Source of the DNA: an uncultured Clostridia bacterium
GTDB taxonomy: Bacteria; Bacillota; Clostridia; TANB77; CAG-508
NCBI GenBank assembly: GCA_944388935.1
Contig: CALXKK010000016.1
Coordinates: 1 to 41,199, forward strand
DNA length: 41,199 bases
Direction of reading: 5' to 3'
Part shown: positions 33,760 to 41,199 of the stretch, piece by piece
How positions within the stretch are numbered: position 1 is the first letter of the stretch
Layout of the letters: the number at the start of each line of letters is the position of its first letter
Made by a program: the position numbers and the translations under genes
Notes under the pieces: model-generated
What the model was told of the DNA's origin: nothing
What the model saw: the letters and a program-made list of their open reading frames with translations, nothing else
Databases searched by the model: none

Positions 33760-36465
33760 TTATACTTCTATTTCTACCTTGCTTCCATCATTTGTTTTTG
33801 TAACAATTATCTTTTTATCTATTCTTTCTTTTAGTTCTGTGACATGGCTTATAATTCCTATTAATTTATTGTTATCTATTAATAAACTTAGAGTATTTAT
33901 CGCTTGTTCTCTAGATTCTGAGTCTAGTGAGCCAAAACCTTCGTCTATAAATAGAGTATCTATTACGACTCCTCCAGAATAACTCTGTATTACATCTGAT
34001 AATCCTAACGCTAAAGATAATGCTGCTTTAAATGATTCTCCTCCAGACAAAGATTTTACATCTCTTTTTTTACCTGTATAATTATCTATTACATCTAGTT
34101 CTAAACCAATTTTATCATTTTTCTTTTCTGCTTCTTTTTTTCTAACTAAATAATATCTGTTTTCTGTCATTTTTTGCAATCTCTTATTTGCTTCTATAAT
34201 TACCATATCAAAATAAGTTGCTTGTACATATTGCTCAAATTCTATCTTTTTACCAGATAAAGTTCCATTTGCAGTTTTACTTAAATCTTCGTATATTGTA
34301 TATTCTTTCATTTGTTTTTTTAGCTTTTCGCTATTCTTTTTTAATTTTTCTTCTATTCTTATATTATTGTTTAGTTCTCCTTGTATGCTTATTTGCAAAT
34401 TTTTGTTGTTTTGCAATTTTTGTTTATCCTGTTCCAATTCTTCTTTTACTTTGCTTAAATCTACTTTTTCTTTTCCTTTTACTAATTCTTCTAGTTCGCT
34501 TATTCTTGTTTTGTTAGCTGTTACATTTGTATTATATTCATCAATATTTTTTTGAGCATTTTCTATTTGTACGTCTTGCATTAATACTTTCTTGCATTCT
34601 TCTTCTGTTTTAAAGCCTAAGCCCAATAGTGCTTTAGTATATTCATCTTGGAATTTTTCTAATTTGATATTTGCTTCTTGCAATTGTTTGTTTTTCTCTC
34701 CATCTAGAGTTCTGTCTTTAACCAATTCAGCTTTTTCACTATTTATAGAACTATTTACATCATCCTTAAATTTATCATATTCAAAATCTTCAATATTCAA
34801 ATCTTTATCTGTTACTTCTTTATATAGTGAATTTAACAATGTTATATTTGCTTTTAAATTTACATCATTTTTTGAATATTCATCTTTAATGTTATTTTTA
34901 ATTGATTCCAAATTAAGATTTTCTAACTCAACATTTCCAAAGCAGTCTGCATTTTCTTTAACTTTTGTTATAATTTCTGAATTTACTTTTATGCATTCTG
35001 CTTGCTTTAATTGCTTATCTTTTTGTTTCTCGTCTAATTTTTTCTTTAATCCATCCAACTCTTCTTTAGAAAGAACACTTTTGCTTTTTTTAGCAATATT
35101 GGGATGTGTTGTACTACCACAAACAGGGCATGGTTTATTTTCTTCTAATTTTTCTGCAAGTATTCCTGCTTGCTCTTTAAAGAATTCATCCTCTTTATCT
35201 ATGTACTCAGCATTTAAGTTTTTATATTCTTTTTCTATATCAGAATATTCTTTTGCTCTTATAGTTTTATCTGCTTGTAAATCCATAACGTTTTTAACTA
35301 ATTTCGCCTTTTCTAGCAAATTATTTTTAGTTTCCAATTGCTCAGTATATGTTTTTAAGACAGCTCCTATTTTGTCCACTGTTTCTAATTTCTTGGTATA
35401 GCCCTTTTCTTTTTCTTCTCTTATTTTTATTCTGTTTTTTATAACCGCAATTTCTTTTTCTAAATCTTTTATTAGCTGTTTTTGGCTATTTATATTATCC
35501 TCTTTTGGTGTTATTTTTTCTTTTATTTTTTGATTTTTAGCTATTTTATTTTTTAGTTCTTCTATATCTTTTGCTTGTTTTTTTAGTTCTTCTTGTTCTT
35601 TTATTAAATTATTATAATTATCAATCTTTGTATTTAGTTCATCTTGTACTTTTATATCGTTTTCCTTAGTCTTAACTTCTTTATCAATCTTATTTACTAG
35701 CTCATCTATCTCTGTTTTTTTCTTAGTGTTTTCTTCTACTACAAGTTTTAATTTTTCTAATACTTCTTCTATACTAACATCATTTAAATCTTTAGCAGTA
35801 ATCTCTATATTCTCTACATCTCCCCATAAAATATTATTTGTATTTGTTACAAATTCACTTTTTGAGGCACTTAGAGTATCTCCTTTTTCTTTTAGCTTTT
35901 CTTTTAATTTTTGTGCAATTAAATTATATATATCTGTATCAAAAATCTTTCTAAATATTTCTGTTCTATCTTTGCTTTCTGCAAATAGGATTTTTAAGAA
36001 CTCACCTTGTGCAAGCATTGCAATTTGCTTAAACTGTTTAGCATTTATTCCAAGAATTTCTTCAATCTTAGTGTTTACATTTTTTACCCCAGTAATCACT
36101 TCTTTATCATATTCTAAAGTTGCATCTGCACCTTTTGATGTAACACCTTCACCTCTTTTTTTAGTTTTTTCATATGGAGGATTTCTTGAAATTTTATATA
36201 TATTATTTTTATGCAAAAACTCTAATTCTACATATGTATCGGTATCTGGTTCCGCAAAATCACTTCTAAGAGATTGTATTGTCCTGTTAGAACCACTTAC
36301 TTCTCCAAAAAGTGCAAAAGATATTGCATCAAATATGCTTGTTTTACCCGCACCAGTATCCCCTGTAATAAGGAAGATTCCATTTTTTCCAAGTTTAGTA
36401 AAATCTATTGTAACTTTATCCTTATATGGACCAAAAGCACTAATTGTTAAATTAATTGGCTTCAT
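33760..36465 (-). CDS. sbcC: Nuclease SbcCD subunit C (Rad50-like SMC ATPase)
   Basis: 901 residues with the order of SbcC: N-terminal Walker A GDTGAGKTS (35-43), a long coiled coil, a zinc hook CPVCGS (446-451), the return coiled coil, then LSGGESFKAALSLALGLSD and Walker B VVIDTLFIDEGFGSLD at the C-terminus. With SbcD it forms the ATP-dependent exo/endonuclease that opens hairpins and processes blocked double-strand breaks. The ATG overlaps the end of sbcD by 14 bp, so translation is coupled. Confidence 0.98.
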   Translation of the reverse strand: MKPINLTISAFGPYKDKVTIDFTKLGKNGIFLITGDTGAGKTSIFDAISFALFGEVSGSNRTIQSLRSDFAEPDTDTYVELEFLHKNNIYKISRNPPYEKTKKRGEGVTSKGADATLEYDKEVITGVKNVNTKIEEILGINAKQFKQIAMLAQGEFLKILFAESKDRTEIFRKIFDTDIYNLIAQKLKEKLKEKGDTLSASKSEFVTNTNNILWGDVENIEITAKDLNDVSIEEVLEKLKLVVEENTKKKTEIDELVNKIDKEVKTKENDIKVQDELNTKIDNYNNLIKEQEELKKQAKDIEELKNKIAKNQKIKEKITPKEDNINSQKQLIKDLEKEIAVIKNRIKIREEKEKGYTKKLETVDKIGAVLKTYTEQLETKNNLLEKAKLVKNVMDLQADKTIRAKEYSDIEKEYKNLNAEYIDKEDEFFKEQAGILAEKLEENKPCPVCGSTTHPNIAKKSKSVLSKEELDGLKKKLDEKQKDKQLKQAECIKVNSEIITKVKENADCFGNVELENLNLESIKNNIKDEYSKNDVNLKANITLLNSLYKEVTDKDLNIEDFEYDKFKDDVNSSINSEKAELVKDRTLDGEKNKQLQEANIKLEKFQDEYTKALLGLGFKTEEECKKVLMQDVQIENAQKNIDEYNTNVTANKTRISELEELVKGKEKVDLSKVKEELEQDKQKLQNNKNLQISIQGELNNNIRIEEKLKKNSEKLKKQMKEYTIYEDLSKTANGTLSGKKIEFEQYVQATYFDMVIIEANKRLQKMTENRYYLVRKKEAEKKNDKIGLELDVIDNYTGKKRDVKSLSGGESFKAALSLALGLSDVIQSYSGGVVIDTLFIDEGFGSLDSESREQAINTLSLLIDNNKLIGIISHVTELKERIDKKIIVTKTNDGSKVEIEV

Positions 36466-37609
36466 TTTTCACCTCCGCAATTACTTCTTCTATGATTTTC
36501 TTTTGATTTTCATCTAAGTCCACATTATTTTGAAATTTATAAAAATCATTAAATAATTCTAATTCACTTTTCTTCTTTAGATTTTCTAAATTTAATTCTT
36601 GCTCTTGTATTCCATTGGCTGTTTTACTATTTCTAACTTCTAGTTTTAATGTATTAGGATATATTCTTCTAATCTGACCAATAGCGTCAAAAACAGGCTC
36701 CTCGTTTGTAATTATAGCTTTTATGTAATCATCCGTATTACCAGTCTCGTAATTTTCTTTTTTTAAAAGTTCTTCTATTGGTCCTTCTATTTGTCTCATA
36801 TCTCTTAAAGGCTCTAAAGGTACCAAATTAATATTTATATTGCCTTTTTCTTTAATATCTATAATTGGAACAGATTTACTATCTCTAATTTCAGAAAATG
36901 AATATTTAAGCATCGTTCCAGCATATCTAGCTGTGTCCCTTCCAATTCTTTGTGGTCTATGAACATGCCCTATTGCAACATAATCAAAGCTATCGAAATT
37001 TGAAACATCCACATTTTCTATTCCGCCTAAAGTTAGCACCTCAGATTCTGTCCTTTCTGGCTCATTTGCTCCAGCTGTTACAAATTGATGTACCATTATT
37101 ATATTTCTTTCTTTTGTATTAATATTTTCTTTTGAAATAATTTTATTTATTGCAGTATTATAATTATTTTCTAACTCTTCCTCAAAAAATTGTCTTACTT
37201 CTATTGGTTTTATAAATGGCAACATATATATATTTAATTTTCCAAATTCGTCTTCTAATTCTACTTTTCTTAAAGTTCCATTATATCTACTTTCTATATA
37301 TAATCCATCATCTTCGAATATCTTACTACCAAAACCTAACCTATCTTTCGAATCATGGTTTCCAGATATTATAAATACTTTTATTTTTAATTCTTTAATA
37401 AGCTTTTTCAAGAAATCGTCTAATAAATTGACTGCATCTGCAGGTGGTACACTTCTATCGTATACATCTCCAGAAATTAAAACAGCTTGTATATTTTCTT
37501 CTTTAATTATATTTATAATTTCGTTTAACATATATTCTTGGTCCTCTAGTAAAGACTGCTCTTGCAAAATCTTTCCTAAGTGCAAATCTGCTAAATGTAA
37601 AATTCTCAT
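36452..37609 (-). CDS. sbcD: Nuclease SbcCD subunit D (Mre11-like)
   Basis: Start at the ATG at 37609, 6 nt after AAGGAGG, giving 385 residues; a longer frame adds 10 residues without support. Calcineurin-like phosphoesterase motifs are all present: DLHLGK, ISGDVYDRSVPP, VFIISGNHDSKDRLGFGS, VHQF and IGHVHRPQ. These bind two Mn2+ ions for nuclease activity. A C-terminal cap and a helical tail bind SbcC. First gene of the operon sbcD-sbcC-HIT. Normal length and intact. Confidence 0.97.
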   Translation of the reverse strand: MRILHLADLHLGKILQEQSLLEDQEYMLNEIINIIKEENIQAVLISGDVYDRSVPPADAVNLLDDFLKKLIKELKIKVFIISGNHDSKDRLGFGSKIFEDDGLYIESRYNGTLRKVELEDEFGKLNIYMLPFIKPIEVRQFFEEELENNYNTAINKIISKENINTKERNIIMVHQFVTAGANEPERTESEVLTLGGIENVDVSNFDSFDYVAIGHVHRPQRIGRDTARYAGTMLKYSFSEIRDSKSVPIIDIKEKGNININLVPLEPLRDMRQIEGPIEELLKKENYETGNTDDYIKAIITNEEPVFDAIGQIRRIYPNTLKLEVRNSKTANGIQEQELNLENLKKKSELELFNDFYKFQNNVDLDENQKKIIEEVIAEVKNEAN

Positions 37610-37658
37610 TTCGTTCCTCCTTTTTTGATAGAATATCACAATTTAAGACAAGAAAAAA

Positions 37659-37680
37659 GGAGGTAATTAAAATTACCCCC
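37659..37680 (-). terminator. Terminator of the membrane protein gene at 37686
   Basis: A 10-bp stem with one G-U pair (37659-37668 with 37671-37680) followed on the minus strand by TTTTTTCTTG. It lies 5 bp past the stop codon. Confidence 0.8.
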
Positions 37681-37685
37681 AATAA

Positions 37686-38222
37686 TTATTTTTTAACTTT
37701 AAATTTATTTAATATAATTCCTACTTTATGAACCACCTTAGTAGCATTTGCAGTAGCCAATACTTTACCCAAAGCTTTACCACCAACAGTAATTGCAGCA
37801 ACTAAGGCACTTACTAAGAATTGTATATCAAATCCTATTCCAAATTGTTCTGTAATCTTTACAGAAATTAATGCACTTATCGCACCACTGAGTACTCCAC
37901 AAATATCTCCTATTACGTCAGAGCATATATTTGCAACTTTTGGTGCATTTCTAATTAATTTTATAGAATCTTTAGAACCTTTTACTTTTTTAGTAGCTTT
38001 TGCATGGAACTCATTTTCGTTAGCAACCTGTACTGCTACACCAACGAAGTCTGCTACTACACCTATAAAAATAACTAATGCCAATATCAAAATTGCTGGA
38101 ATTAAGCTTAAATTTGATACTCCATTATTTGATATGAAAGAAAATATCATTGATAATACAAAAGTCATTAATGATACTTTTATAAACCAGTTCATTTCCG
38201 ATTTGTCTTTTTTGTCTTTCAT
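37686..38222 (-). CDS. Multi-pass membrane protein (CorB/DUF21-like annotation uncertain)
   Basis: 178 residues with about four hydrophobic helices (13-31, 38-66, 102-125, 132-152) and strongly basic loops and ends. The segment VVADFVGVAVQVANENEFHAK resembles the membrane half of DUF21/CorB-like proteins and similar proteins in Clostridia carry that label, but it lacks CBS domains. GGAAGGA precedes the ATG by about 10 nt. It has its own terminator. A transport function is possible, not shown. Confidence 0.65.
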   Translation of the reverse strand: MKDKKDKSEMNWFIKVSLMTFVLSMIFSFISNNGVSNLSLIPAILILALVIFIGVVADFVGVAVQVANENEFHAKATKKVKGSKDSIKLIRNAPKVANICSDVIGDICGVLSGAISALISVKITEQFGIGFDIQFLVSALVAAITVGGKALGKVLATANATKVVHKVGIILNKFKVKK

Positions 38223-38253
38223 TATATTATATTCCTTCCGTTTTAACTAAATC

Positions 38254-38273
38254 AAGGCAGAAAAATCTGCCTT
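38254..38273. terminator. Hairpin at the 3' end of the RNA locus
   Basis: A perfect 8-bp stem AAGGCAGA/TCTGCCTT (38254-38261 with 38266-38273), 4-nt loop. On the minus strand it is followed by GATTTAG, a weak T-run; on the plus strand by TT. It lies 10 bp past the closing helix of the RNA locus. Confidence 0.6.
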
Positions 38274-38282
38274 TTAATGTTG

Positions 38283-38850
38283 TATTAATGGTAAAAGTTT
38301 AAGTAAATTTTACAGTTTAGGTCTGGTCGAATTTCTCTATTCTTCGCTTAACATTACTGTTAGAGCCGTTTCCGTTTAAGAAGAACATCTATATATTTCA
38401 ATAGCCACCAGATCACCACTTAAATCTGTACCTTAATCCTTAAACTTCCTTGCTTTTGGTAAGCAAACATTCTAGAAGTTTTCCTTAACGTACAAATACT
38501 CTTTACTAGTCTCTTTTGCAAATAAAATTTCATAATATAAAACAAATTTATTTGGCCAAATAAATTCATTTTTTGCAATTAATCCCAATATATTCACTCA
38601 AGACAAGCTACACTATGTATATTGTGTCTTGGCACTCACCATAGGTTACACTTAAAACACTGTTTTAAGTCTCCGCGAAATCAGGGAGTTTTATATATGC
38701 CATTATATAATACCCTAATTTCTTACTCCCTAATACCACACAAAACTGGCATTTCGCGCAATACTAAGGAACTTCAACGATGTGCTCTTTAGTGGATTTT
38801 TAGCCCCACCCTCGTAAAGTTTGTACGACTAGAATAATGCACCATTGATA
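38283..38850 (-). ncRNA. Large structured non-coding RNA, ~590 nt (ROOL/OLE-class candidate)
   Basis: A 776-bp stretch (38223-38998) without an ORF above about 60 codons but with its own strong promoter and terminator-like hairpin on the minus strand. The two ends can pair: TATCAATGGT at the 5' end (38850-38841) with ACCATTAATA near the 3' end (38292-38283), one mismatch, a long-range closing helix. Inside are an 8-bp helix (38674-38681 with 38751-38758) enclosing two crossing helices (38683-38689 with 38725-38731; 38698-38702 with 38747-38751), i.e. a putative pseudoknot; hairpins at 38650-38670 and 38599-38631; and a perfect 22-bp palindrome (38545-38566). The length is too great for 6S, tmRNA or RNase P RNA. 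The family (ROOL, OLE, GOLLD or new) cannot be settled here. Confidence 0.75.
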
Positions 38851-38852
38851 TT

Positions 38853-38881
38853 ATTATACAGGCGTTTTGGGATTTTTCCAA
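38853..38881 (-). promoter_or_regulatory. Promoter of the large RNA
   Basis: On the minus strand TTGGAA (38876-38881) and a perfect TATAAT (38853-38858) with a 17-bp spacer; transcription should start near 38846, inside the closing helix of the RNA. The 117 bp between this and the CDF gene (38882-38998) hold a further TATAAT-like sequence but no gene. Confidence 0.75.
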
Positions 38882-38998
38882 GTCCTAATTATAACAAATT
38901 TAGTTTACTATAGCTTTCTTTTAAATTTGATTTCAAAAAATTTCGTTGTTTTAAATTATTTTGCGTTTTTTCTTCGTTTCTCTCATTATTTTAAAATT

Positions 38999-40162
38999 TT
39001 AAATATATGAAGTCTCAACTTTTATTACTGCATAATATTTTTTATTCTTTTCGTGTATTTTGTTTTGTATAGTTTTTCTAATTTCTTCATGATTATATTC
39101 TTTATCTCTTGGAACAACCAAGTCAAATATCAAATTAACTCTCTGTCCACCATCAGTCATTCTAAAATCATGAATTGAAAATTCTGGATTTAACTCTTTA
39201 ACTACTTTTTCAGTAAATTCTCTCATATCATTGATTTCTTTATTATCAACCACAATTGGATCCATATGTATTGTTGTAATGCAATTAAATTTATTATATA
39301 TATCTTGTTCCATCTGGTCTATTACATCGTGCACTTTGCAAATGTCTCCATCTGCTGGAACCTCCGCATGGAATGATACAATTTTTCTTCCTGGACCATA
39401 ATCATGTACCATAATATCGTGAATTCCAGAAATCATATCATATTTTTTTGCTTCTTCTTCTATATTTTTTATAAATTCGGGATCAGGTTTCATTCCAAGT
39501 AATAAATCAACGGTTTCTTTAATAGCTGTAAAACCAGTATATATAATAAATGCAGAAACTACCAAACTTGCATATCCATCAATAGATACCCCAAATATTT
39601 TTGCAACAATCGCTGATATTAATACACATAATGTAGATATAGAATCTGATATGCTATCATAAGCATTTCCTTTTATTGCATTTGAATTTATTGTTTTTGC
39701 AATCTTTTTATAAAATAAAAACAACCATAATTTAGTTAAAATAGCTATTACTAAAATAATAATTGTAATACTGTTTACAGTAGGAAGCTCTGGATGAATT
39801 ATTTTTTCTATTGAGCTTTTTAATAATTCTACCCCCACCATTAATATTATTATATCTACAATAAAAGCAGCAATATATTCCATTCTTCCATGTCCCCATG
39901 GATGATCCTTGTCTATCTTCTTTTGTGATACTTTAAATCCTATCATTGTTACAACAGAAGAGCCAACATCTGATACATTGTTTAAAGCATCTGATATAAT
40001 AGAAATAGAATTTGCTATTATTCCTATAATAAGCTTTACAATTGATAATAAAATATTTACAACTACTCCTGTTATACTAGAAAGCATTCCGTATTTTTCT
40101 CTAACTTCTAGATTATTTACATCATTATTTTTTATGAATAATTTTATTAATAAATTTGTCAT
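38999..40162 (-). CDS. Cation diffusion facilitator (CDF) metal exporter
   Basis: 387 residues with six predicted membrane helices (about 25-225) and a C-terminal cytosolic ferredoxin-like domain (about 235-320) plus a further ~65-residue extension. The transport site reads NXXXD in helix 2 (DALNNVSD) and DXXXD in helix 5 (YDSISD). Zinc-type CDFs have His in this position, so Mn2+ or Fe2+ is more likely; this is inference from the family. The HPWGHGRMEY loop after helix 2 is also typical. GAGGGA precedes the ATG by 8 nt. It exports the metal by H+ exchange. Confidence 0.93.
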   Translation of the reverse strand: MTNLLIKLFIKNNDVNNLEVREKYGMLSSITGVVVNILLSIVKLIIGIIANSISIISDALNNVSDVGSSVVTMIGFKVSQKKIDKDHPWGHGRMEYIAAFIVDIIILMVGVELLKSSIEKIIHPELPTVNSITIIILVIAILTKLWLFLFYKKIAKTINSNAIKGNAYDSISDSISTLCVLISAIVAKIFGVSIDGYASLVVSAFIIYTGFTAIKETVDLLLGMKPDPEFIKNIEEEAKKYDMISGIHDIMVHDYGPGRKIVSFHAEVPADGDICKVHDVIDQMEQDIYNKFNCITTIHMDPIVVDNKEINDMREFTEKVVKELNPEFSIHDFRMTDGGQRVNLIFDLVVPRDKEYNHEEIRKTIQNKIHEKNKKYYAVIKVETSYI

Positions 40163-40254
40163 TTTTACATTCCCTCGCTTTTATGTTAAATAGTTATATC
40201 ACATTTCGTTTTTTAATACAATATCATTTTATTTTAGAACTGCACAAAAAATAA

Positions 40255-40280
40255 CTGTAAATAGCTAGAGCCATTTACAG
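40255..40280 (-). terminator. Terminator of the gene at 40294
   Basis: An 8-bp stem CTGTAAAT/ATTTACAG (40255-40262 with 40273-40280), 10-nt loop, followed on the minus strand by TTATTTTTTG. Confidence 0.85.
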
Positions 40281-40293
40281 CTACTTATAAATT

Positions 40294-41043
40294 CTATCTA
40301 TCAAATGGATTATAATCATTATATCCATTATAGCCATCAGTTCTATCTAGTGCTTCCATCTCTGCATAAAGTTGTCTTTTTCTTCTTGATATAGCTTGAT
40401 TTCTTCTACCTTTTTCCTGATAACCGGCTCTATATCTAGCAATCTCCGGTAAATTATGTACATAATAACCTGTTTTGCTATCAAAAAATTTATCATATCT
40501 TCCATTTCTAAGAACTCTTACTCCACCTACATAATTTCCACATGGTATGTCCGGATTTTCTGTTAGACCTCTGTTCATATACGAAGTTACTCTATTTTTT
40601 GACAACAAATCTCCCATTACTATTTCTGTATATTCGTTATCAGTTTGCAACAAATCTGGATCAACTGATAATCTAATTTTAGGTCCTCTGTTCCTTGGAT
40701 CTCTCATATTTCCTTTATCAAAATACATAGTATCTAATGTATTATACCAACTTACTTTACCTGTATAAACTTTATGATAATTTATTCTTTCTGGTCTTGG
40801 CTCTAGAACTAATCTAGTACAATATGAATTTTGACCACCATTTGACACTCCAAAATCTATTTGAGTATACCCTTCTGGTGATATTGACCTTCTAATGGAA
40901 ATTGTTCTATTTCCTCTACGATATGTTTCATAGTCATCATCATCATATTCCTCATCTTCGTACTCATCAACATAGTATCCTTCATCTTTTGAATTACGTG
41001 GTGCTGTATTGTGCTTTCTTCCAAATAAATTGAATAGTCCCAT
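40294..41043 (-). CDS. Unknown protein with an acidic low-complexity segment
   Basis: From the ATG at 41043 (GAGGTG 5 nt upstream) 249 residues; the longer frame has no ribosome site. The start MGLFNLFGRKHNT is followed by an acidic stretch (about 22-43) of Asp, Glu and Tyr, then a mixed domain with YTQIDFGVSNGGQNSYCTRLVLEPRPERINYHKV, a KIRLSVDPDLLQTD region, basic SRRKRQLYAEME, and a Tyr/Asn/Gly/Asp-rich tail. No family recognised and no signal peptide. It has its own promoter and terminator, so it is a single-gene unit. Confidence 0.65.
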   Translation of the reverse strand: MGLFNLFGRKHNTAPRNSKDEGYYVDEYEDEEYDDDDYETYRRGNRTISIRRSISPEGYTQIDFGVSNGGQNSYCTRLVLEPRPERINYHKVYTGKVSWYNTLDTMYFDKGNMRDPRNRGPKIRLSVDPDLLQTDNEYTEIVMGDLLSKNRVTSYMNRGLTENPDIPCGNYVGGVRVLRNGRYDKFFDSKTGYYVHNLPEIARYRAGYQEKGRRNQAISRRKRQLYAEMEALDRTDGYNGYNDYNPFDR

Positions 41044-41065
41044 ACGATCACCTCTCATAAATACT

Positions 41066-41094
41066 ATTATAGCATATTTTCCCAGTATTTTCAA
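41066..41094 (-). promoter_or_regulatory. Promoter of the gene at 40294
   Basis: On the minus strand TTGAAA (41089-41094) and TATAAT (41066-41071) with a 17-bp spacer; the leader is about 16 nt. The remaining bases to 41199 show no gene or clear structure. Confidence 0.8.
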
Positions 41095-41199
41095 TGAGTT
41101 ACATAAAATCACCACATTTTAACTGTGGGTTAGTCAAACATATGTCACACTTTATTGAAAAATATATTGTTTGAGTACCATATATTGCTTAAACCGATT

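Noticed and set aside
34592..35401. A 269-codon plus-strand frame opposite sbcC
   Set aside because: It is antisense to a complete, well-conserved sbcC, has Ser/Phe-rich shadow composition and no ribosome site.
35726..36517. A 263-codon plus-strand frame opposite the start of sbcC
   Set aside because: Antisense shadow of the Walker A region of sbcC; no ribosome site.
38223..38998. tmRNA, 6S RNA, SRP RNA or RNase P RNA as the identity of the RNA locus
   Set aside because: The transcript predicted is about 590 nt, longer than these RNAs, and I see no tmRNA tag frame, no GAGGAAAGTCC of RNase P, and no 6S-like single long bulged helix.
38223..38998. Group I or II intron or retron at the same locus
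   Set aside because: No reverse transcriptase or homing endonuclease ORF is nearby, and no domain V signature was recognised on either strand.
1..41199. CRISPR array, prophage or insertion sequence
   Set aside because: No regularly spaced direct repeats of CRISPR size, no transposase, integrase or phage structural gene was found.

Overview
The window is AT-rich, standard-code, low-GC Gram-positive DNA. Strong AAGGAGG-type ribosome binding sites, frequent TTG/GTG starts, an HrcA-type CIRCE element, a V-type (not F-type) ATPase operon, a VanRS-like two-component system, a C39-like peptidase and many small flavoproteins all point to an anaerobic Clostridia-type Firmicute, probably gut-associated. 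No IS element, prophage, CRISPR array, tRNA or rRNA was seen. Most genes lie on the minus strand.

Region 1 (1-3500) starts with a zinc-ribbon protein at the edge. It continues with a minus-strand operon of a metallo-beta-lactamase-like protein, a zinc-type macrodomain and a class M sirtuin (SirTM). This is an ADP-ribosylation writer/eraser pair without its usual lipoylation partners. A divergent HxlR-type redox regulator follows.

Region 2 (3500-14600) is an accessory redox island. It holds an acyl-ACP thioesterase, an operon of DUF4405 membrane protein / carboxymuconolactone decarboxylase / flavin reductase / membrane-anchored flavodoxin / ABM monooxygenase behind a promoter with a 19-bp spacer, and a TetR-flavoprotein operon with twin operators. 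It also holds an acetyltransferase, a Cys-nucleophile alpha/beta hydrolase, a DUF3737 protein, a membrane-anchored cyclophilin-like protein, a LysR regulator, the tail of a decayed Fe-S aldo/keto reductase, and an EFR1-type flavodoxin-ferredoxin.

Region 3 (14700-24600) carries a uracil-DNA glycosylase-like protein and a VanSR-like system divergent from a C39-like peptidase whose promoter has four half-sites at an 11-bp period. It also carries a UvrA paralogue lacking the UvrB-binding domain, a DUF1848 protein, an SDR oxidoreductase, two unknown proteins and an Hsp20 under a CIRCE operator.

Region 4 (24755-33160) is a complete nine-gene V-type ATPase operon in the order G/H-C-I-K-F-E-A-B-D, with a short subunit F and a signal-peptide-bearing proteolipid.

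Region 5 (33239-41199) holds a HIT-SbcC-SbcD operon, a small membrane protein, a roughly 590-nt intergenic locus with every mark of a large structured non-coding RNA (own promoter, long-range closing helix, nested helices, a putative pseudoknot, a 22-bp palindrome and a terminator-like hairpin), a CDF metal exporter and a hypothetical protein. The RNA locus is the most interesting element seen. Its size and host type recall the ROOL/OLE/GOLLD class of large RNAs, but I cannot assign a family from the sequence alone.
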